9,916 bases of DNA from Actinomycetota bacterium (GTDB lineage Bacteria > Actinomycetota > Actinomycetes > Nanopelagicales > Nanopelagicaceae). How positions within the stretch are numbered: the first letter of the stretch is position 1; every line of letters begins with the position of its first letter. A model generated the notes under the pieces. The model was not told where the DNA came from, made no database searches, and worked only from the letters and a program-made list of their open reading frames with translations. Positions 5,781 through 9,916 of the stretch are shown piece after piece. The translations under genes and the position numbers were made by a program. Location: the NCBI GenBank assembly GCA_009927705.1, contig RFMK01000126.1, positions 1-9,916 on the forward strand. The letters run 5' to 3'.

Positions 5781-8123
5781 TTACGACTGTATTACTTCAA
5801 GCACCGACGCAAGGTCTTCTTGCTTAACCAAGACAACGCGCGCCTTCGAACCCTCCGATGGTCCGACGATTCCGCGACTTTCCATCAGGTCCATCAATCG
5901 CCCAGCTTTTGCAAATCCCACTCGAAGTTTTCGCTGCAACATTGAGGTCGAACCAAATTGAGTGCTGACTACTAATTCAATTGCTTGAATCAACAATTCC
6001 TTGTCATCTCCGATGTCATCATCGCCAGATCGCGCAGCCATCGCGGGCTTGATAATATCTTCCCGATAAACTGGCTTAAGCTGAGATTTCACGTGGCTTA
6101 CAACCGATTCAATCTCGCGCTCCGACACATATGCACCTTGGATTCGCATTGGTTTACTTGCGCCCATGGGAAGGAAGAGGCCATCGCCTTGACCGACGAG
6201 TTTCTCAGCACCTGGAGTATCAAGGATGACTCGTGAATCAGCAAGTGACGATGTTGCAAATGAAAGTCGAGAGGGAACATTCGCCTTAATCAAACCTGTG
6301 ACGATATCAACGCTCGGTCGCTGGGTAGCAATCACTAAATGAATTCCAGCTGCACGTGCTAATTGGGTGATGCGGACAATGCAATCCTCGACATCACGGG
6401 CAGCAACCATCATGAGATCTGCTAACTCATCAATCACGACCAACATATATGGATATGGCTCGAGCGGTTGATCAGCGCCCTCCTTCGCCACAACTTTTCC
6501 AGCGCGTACCGCTTTATTGAAATCATCAATGTGGCGGAAACCGTACGTAGAGAGATCGTCGTATCGCATATCCATCTCCCGCACGACCCACGCAAGCGCT
6601 TCCGATGCTTTCTTCGGATTTGTGATGATTGGAGCAAGAAGATGAGGAATGCCGTCGTACGCGTTGAGTTCTACTCGCTTTGGGTCAATCAAAATTAATC
6701 GCACATCGTTAGGAGTCGCTCGCATTAGAATTGATGTGACTAGTGAGTTAATCATTGAAGACTTACCCGCACCAGTTGCGCCCGCAACGAGAAGATGGGG
6801 CATTTTCGCCAAATTTGCGCAGATGAAATTACCTTCGACGTCTTTCCCAAGGGCGATGACCATCGGATGGTGATCATTTCCAGCGACGCTCGAACGCAGA
6901 ACATCACCCAATGAGACAATTTCTCGATCAGTGTTTGGAATCTCAATTCCAACAGCTGACTTTCCTGGAATCGGAGAGAGGATACGAACATCGCTACTGG
7001 CGACGGCGTACGCGATGTTCTTACTTAAAGCAGTGATTGCTTCAACTTTAACGCCGGACCCAAGTTCGACTTCATAACGCGTGACAGTTGGCCCACGCAT
7101 AAAACCCGTCACTTCACAATCAATATCAAATTGCGCGAAGACTTCAGAAAGCGCTGCAACGACTTGATCATTGGCCTTGGTTTTCCCTTTACTCGGTGGT
7201 GTCGTTCGCAATAAGTCCATCGCAGGTAATTCATAAGAATCACTCGACGAGAGAACCAATTGAACTGGTCGCGGAGGTTTTTGGGCCGACTCTTTCTTTA
7301 CAGCTATCGGCTGAGTGATTTCGGTCGTGAATTCTTCGTCGAAACTTTCTTCGTCAATCTCTTCTTCCTCTTCATCACCCTCATCATTGGAGAATTCTTG
7401 GACAAGTGGAGTTTCAAATGGTGGAGTATCAGCAATTTCGAATTCTTCAGCCTTGCGTTCGCGTCTTTCTTCAAGAGCAGTTCCAACTTTTGAACTTGCT
7501 CCAGTAACCAAGTTCTTGATGATGTCAATGATGCGCGAGAATGGAGTTGCGGTGATGACGAGTGCGCCAAATAGAAGAGTAAGAATCAAAATCGGAATCG
7601 CAAGAAGATCAGTGACTAGCGCAACAAGCGGCGTCGAGACAGCGTAGCCAACCCATCCCCCGCCTTCGCGCATCGCGGTTGCGCCAGTGTTGATTGAAGT
7701 CGGATTTATGATGTGAATCAATCCAGTTGAGCTTAGAACAAGTAAGAGTGAGCCAATCGTGATTCGACCGGTCGCTGCTTTATCGTCCGGAGTGCGGAAA
7801 AGTCGGAGCGCAAAGTAGCCAAAGAGCAGCGGAGTAAGAATTGCGAGCCGACCGACAGCGCCATAGAAGAATGCATACGCGGCTTTTCCAAACCAATTAT
7901 CAAGATGCCACCATGATGTGGCTGCAGCTATGAGGGCGACAATAAAGAGGAGTAATCCAAAACCATCTCGCTGGTGTTCTGGATCTAAATCACGTGCACC
8001 GCGCGTGACAAAGCGGACTGAGGCGCCAAGAGCCTTCGCGAAAGAACGCCAGAGCGCACCGAGCGCACGACTCATTGCGCCAACGACACCTCTGCCTTTA
8101 CGCGCGGAATTCTTCTTTGCCAC
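5781..8123 (-). CDS. ftsK: DNA translocase FtsK
   Basis: FtsK pumps chromosomal DNA through the division septum and helps resolve chromosome dimers. The 780-residue protein has an N-terminal basic segment and about four membrane-helix regions (roughly 53-72, 84-108, 121-140, 158-192). A linker with a very acidic patch (245-265) follows, then the RecA-like motor with Walker A G448ATGAGKS455 and Walker B LVVIDE (561-566), and a C-terminal gamma winged helix (about 706-768, with QRKLRVGFAKAGRLMDLME) that reads polar DNA motifs. The GTG start at 8123 gives the basic MAKKNSARKGRG leader; an in-frame ATG at 8075 is the alternative. No good ribosome site precedes either, and a hairpin ends three bases before the GTG. 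It lies 64 bp after rnj, as in most actinobacteria. All motor residues are intact. Confidence 0.97.
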   Translation of the reverse strand: MAKKNSARKGRGVVGAMSRALGALWRSFAKALGASVRFVTRGARDLDPEHQRDGFGLLLFIVALIAAATSWWHLDNWFGKAAYAFFYGAVGRLAILTPLLFGYFALRLFRTPDDKAATGRITIGSLLLVLSSTGLIHIINPTSINTGATAMREGGGWVGYAVSTPLVALVTDLLAIPILILTLLFGALVITATPFSRIIDIIKNLVTGASSKVGTALEERRERKAEEFEIADTPPFETPLVQEFSNDEGDEEEEEIDEESFDEEFTTEITQPIAVKKESAQKPPRPVQLVLSSSDSYELPAMDLLRTTPPSKGKTKANDQVVAALSEVFAQFDIDCEVTGFMRGPTVTRYEVELGSGVKVEAITALSKNIAYAVASSDVRILSPIPGKSAVGIEIPNTDREIVSLGDVLRSSVAGNDHHPMVIALGKDVEGNFICANLAKMPHLLVAGATGAGKSSMINSLVTSILMRATPNDVRLILIDPKRVELNAYDGIPHLLAPIITNPKKASEALAWVVREMDMRYDDLSTYGFRHIDDFNKAVRAGKVVAKEGADQPLEPYPYMLVVIDELADLMMVAARDVEDCIVRITQLARAAGIHLVIATQRPSVDIVTGLIKANVPSRLSFATSSLADSRVILDTPGAEKLVGQGDGLFLPMGASKPMRIQGAYVSEREIESVVSHVKSQLKPVYREDIIKPAMAARSGDDDIGDDKELLIQAIELVVSTQFGSTSMLQRKLRVGFAKAGRLMDLMESRGIVGPSEGSKARVVLVKQEDLASVLEVIQS

Positions 8124-8126
8124 AAC

Positions 8127-8153
8127 GAAAAATCGTATTAGAAACGATTTTTC
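8127..8153 (-). repeat. Perfect 10-bp inverted repeat (hairpin) between rnj and ftsK
   Basis: GAAAAATCGT (8127-8136) and ACGATTTTTC (8144-8153) are exact reverse complements around a seven-base loop. In the leftward transcript the 3' arm ends in TTTTTC, and the ftsK GTG follows three bases later. It could be a weak intrinsic terminator of rnj (T-run within the stem) or a structure that limits ftsK translation. A GC-rich palindrome GGCGCGCC lies nearby at 8164-8171. The inverted repeat is certain and its role is not. Confidence 0.6.
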
Positions 8154-8187
8154 TCAACCGAGAGGCGCGCCGCGCAAGTTGAAGTTA

Positions 8188-9870
8188 CTAGACCTCTATC
8201 ACAACAGGAACGATCATCGGGCGACGACGATGTTCTTCGCCAACCCAACTCCCAACAGTCTTGCGAACTACTTGTGAAAGTTGATGTGTTCCATTAATTC
8301 CGCCAGCTACCGCACCAGCAAGTGCTCTCTCTATCCGTCCCTTTACTTCTTCAAAGAGCGCAAGATCTTCAGCAAAACCGCGGGCATGAATATCTGGACC
8401 CGCAACAATCTTGCCGGTTTGCGAATCGATAACGACAATCACTGAAATAAATCCTTCTTCACCCAGAATGCGGCGATCTTTCAGCGATGCTTCAGTAATG
8501 TCACCGATACTTTGGCCATCCACATAGACATACCCAACAGGAATTGCCCCAACGACTTTTGCTTTTCCATCTGCAAGATCCACGACAACACCATTATCGA
8601 CCACAACCGTGTTGGAACGCTTCACGCCAGTTGAGATCGCTAATTCAGCATTTGCTTTCATATGTCGCCACTCACCATGGACCGGCATCACATTCTTTGG
8701 CTTAACCACGTTGTAGCAATAAAGAAGCTCTCCTGCGGCTGCGTGGCCGGAGACATGCACGAGGGCATTTCCTTTATGGACTACTTTCGCGCCAAAACGA
8801 GTGAGTTCATTGATGACTCGATAGACCGAATTTTCATTACCTGGAATTAAGGATGAAGCAAGAATGACAGTATCCCCCGCGCCAACTTTGATTCGATGAT
8901 CGCCATTAGCCATGCGAGATAAGGCAGCAAGAGGTTCGCCTTGAGAGCCAGTGCAGATCAAAACTATATTGTCGCCTGCATCGTCAATTTCATCGATATC
9001 AATAAGGGTATTGGGCGGAATATGTAGATATCCCATCTCCCCCGCCAGCGACATATTTCGAACCATGGACCGTCCAACAAATGCGACTTTGCGGCCATGA
9101 GTGAATGCGATATCAATTACTTGTTGAATTCGGTGAACATGGGACGCAAAAGAAGCGACAATCACTCGTCTCTTGGTACCTGCAATCACACGATCCAATA
9201 CCGGCATGATTTCGCGCTCGGATGTTGTGAATCCGGGAATATCTGCGTTTGTGGAATCGACCATGAAGAGATCGACCCCTGATTGACCAAGGGAGGCAAA
9301 ACGAGCCAAGTCTGTGGTTCGTCCATCGAGTGGAAGTTGGTCCATCTTGAAATCGCCAGTATGAAGCACGACGCCAGCCGGAGTTTTGATCACAACTGCA
9401 AGCGCATCGGGAATTGAGTGATTGACGGCAACGAACTCCAATTCAAAAGGTCCAACCTTTCGAGTTTGTCCTTCGCGAACTTCTACTGAGATGGGTGAGA
9501 TGCGACGTTCTTTCAACTTACCTTTTGAGAACGCGAGAGTTAAGGCAGAGCCAATAACCGGAATGTCTTCTCTTTCCCGAAGCAGATATCCGAGCGCGCT
9601 GATGTGATCTTCGTGTCCATGGGTAAGGAAAACTGCAACGACATCTCGTAGTCGATCTCTAATGTAAGAAAAATCAGGCAGAATCAAATCAACGCCGGGT
9701 TGATTCTCTTCCGGAAAGAGAACTCCGCAATCAACTATGAGTAACTGGCCTTCATATTCGAAGACCGTCATATTGCGGCCTACTTCACCTAATCCACCGA
9801 GCGCAACAATGCGCAAAGTTTTGCTAGGAAGTTGAGGCGGCAACCCGAGATCGGGATGCGGATGATTCAT
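8188..9870 (-). CDS. rnj: Ribonuclease J
   Basis: RNase J is a cytoplasmic metallo-beta-lactamase/beta-CASP nuclease with endonuclease and 5'-to-3' exonuclease activity, used in mRNA decay and rRNA maturation. The 560-residue length is normal for actinobacteria. Visible features are the N-terminal RIVALGGLGEVGRN (20-33), the zinc motif H84xH86xD88H89 in THGHEDH, H151 in VNHSIPD, D173 in HTGDFK, a beta-CASP region with VDSTNAD and VASFASHVHRIQ, a late VSGHA segment with a MPVHGEWRH motif, and a C-terminal domain ending VPVVIEV. The ATG at 9870 shares a base with the dapA stop (TAATG) and has no strong ribosome site, so translation is probably coupled to dapA. The dapA-rnj-ftsK order is standard in the phylum. 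Confidence 0.97.
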   Translation of the reverse strand: MNHPHPDLGLPPQLPSKTLRIVALGGLGEVGRNMTVFEYEGQLLIVDCGVLFPEENQPGVDLILPDFSYIRDRLRDVVAVFLTHGHEDHISALGYLLREREDIPVIGSALTLAFSKGKLKERRISPISVEVREGQTRKVGPFELEFVAVNHSIPDALAVVIKTPAGVVLHTGDFKMDQLPLDGRTTDLARFASLGQSGVDLFMVDSTNADIPGFTTSEREIMPVLDRVIAGTKRRVIVASFASHVHRIQQVIDIAFTHGRKVAFVGRSMVRNMSLAGEMGYLHIPPNTLIDIDEIDDAGDNIVLICTGSQGEPLAALSRMANGDHRIKVGAGDTVILASSLIPGNENSVYRVINELTRFGAKVVHKGNALVHVSGHAAAGELLYCYNVVKPKNVMPVHGEWRHMKANAELAISTGVKRSNTVVVDNGVVVDLADGKAKVVGAIPVGYVYVDGQSIGDITEASLKDRRILGEEGFISVIVVIDSQTGKIVAGPDIHARGFAEDLALFEEVKGRIERALAGAVAGGINGTHQLSQVVRKTVGSWVGEEHRRRPMIVPVVIEV

Positions 9871-9916
9871 TAGTTAACTTTCACGCCACCGGCGCGAAGA
9901 TCCTCTCGTAGTTGGG
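9870..9916 (-). CDS. dapA: 4-hydroxy-tetrahydrodipicolinate synthase, C-terminal end only
   Basis: The minus strand at the right edge reads through QLREDLRAGGVKVN and stops at TAA (9872 to 9870), overlapping the rnj ATG by one base. Only 14 codons are visible; the rest lies beyond the window. The short RE-DL-x-AGG tail resembles the end of actinobacterial DapA, and dapA is the usual gene directly upstream of rnj, so the call rests on both. The enzyme condenses pyruvate with aspartate semialdehyde in the lysine/diaminopimelate pathway. The other two frames have no supporting context. Confidence 0.75.
   Translation of the reverse strand, partial: QLREDLRAGGVKVN

Noticed and set aside
7315..7400. 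Low-complexity GAA/GAT-type tract in ftsK
   Set aside because: It encodes the acidic linker between the membrane domain and motor of FtsK, which is normally low-complexity and variable. It is neither a DNA repeat element nor a foreign insert.
7918..8277. Open frame of 119 codons on the plus strand
   Set aside because: It is antisense to the start of ftsK and the end of rnj, with a biased basic composition typical of shadow frames.
1..9916. CRISPR array, tRNA/rRNA, insertion sequence or attachment site
   Set aside because: I saw no regularly spaced direct repeats, clover-leaf sequence, transposase or terminal repeats. Nearly all bases are assigned to known coding genes.

Overview
The window comes from the core chromosome of an actinobacterium with a moderate base composition (by eye close to half G+C, well below Streptomyces or Mycobacterium). 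The main evidence is gene order on the minus strand, which reads dapA (tail only), rnj, ftsK, a rodZ-like gene, rimO, pgsA, cinA/pncC, clgR, a TetR gene and a DUF3046 gene. Apart from the TetR gene this is the classic actinobacterial block that normally runs on into recA-recX. The ClgR, DUF3046 and actinobacterial-type RimO sequences fit that assignment. The modest G+C content, compact spacing and overlapping genes would suit a streamlined lineage such as the freshwater Nanopelagicales (acI), but that is inference and the window carries no 16S or other decisive marker.

Layout from right to left, in the direction of transcription. The last 14 codons of dapA (lysine/diaminopimelate synthesis) overlap the start of rnj (RNase J, RNA decay and maturation) by one base. 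A 64-bp gap with a perfect 10-bp hairpin separates rnj from ftsK (DNA translocase at the septum). Just after ftsK lie a good terminator candidate and a new promoter. From there one tightly packed operon appears to run through a RodZ-like membrane HTH protein, RimO (S12 methylthiotransferase), PgsA (phosphatidylglycerophosphate synthase), stand-alone CinA C-terminal domain/PncC (NMN deamidase), ClgR (regulator of Clp proteases), a TetR regulator and DUF3046. Two junctions are ATGA overlaps.

The left end is the unusual part. A complete cytochrome P450 gene on the plus strand runs into DUF3046 tail to tail, with an 8-bp overlap, in the place where recA would be expected next. Upstream of the P450, the first 50 bases hold a perfect GAAC-N4-GTTC palindrome (the LexA/SOS box of Gram-positive bacteria), a -10-like hexamer pointing left, a perfect 9-bp inverted repeat, and a minus-strand ATG at the very edge. 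The simplest reading is that recA, with its SOS promoter, starts at the left edge, and that the P450 has been inserted between DUF3046 and recA. With the TetR gene, two accessory genes therefore flank DUF3046 in an otherwise conserved locus.

I found no tRNA, rRNA, CRISPR array, insertion sequence or attachment site, and no gene-free stretch over 300 bases. Apart from the P450/TetR arrangement and the left-edge regulatory region, the locus is ordinary housekeeping, and I do not see a novel multi-gene system.
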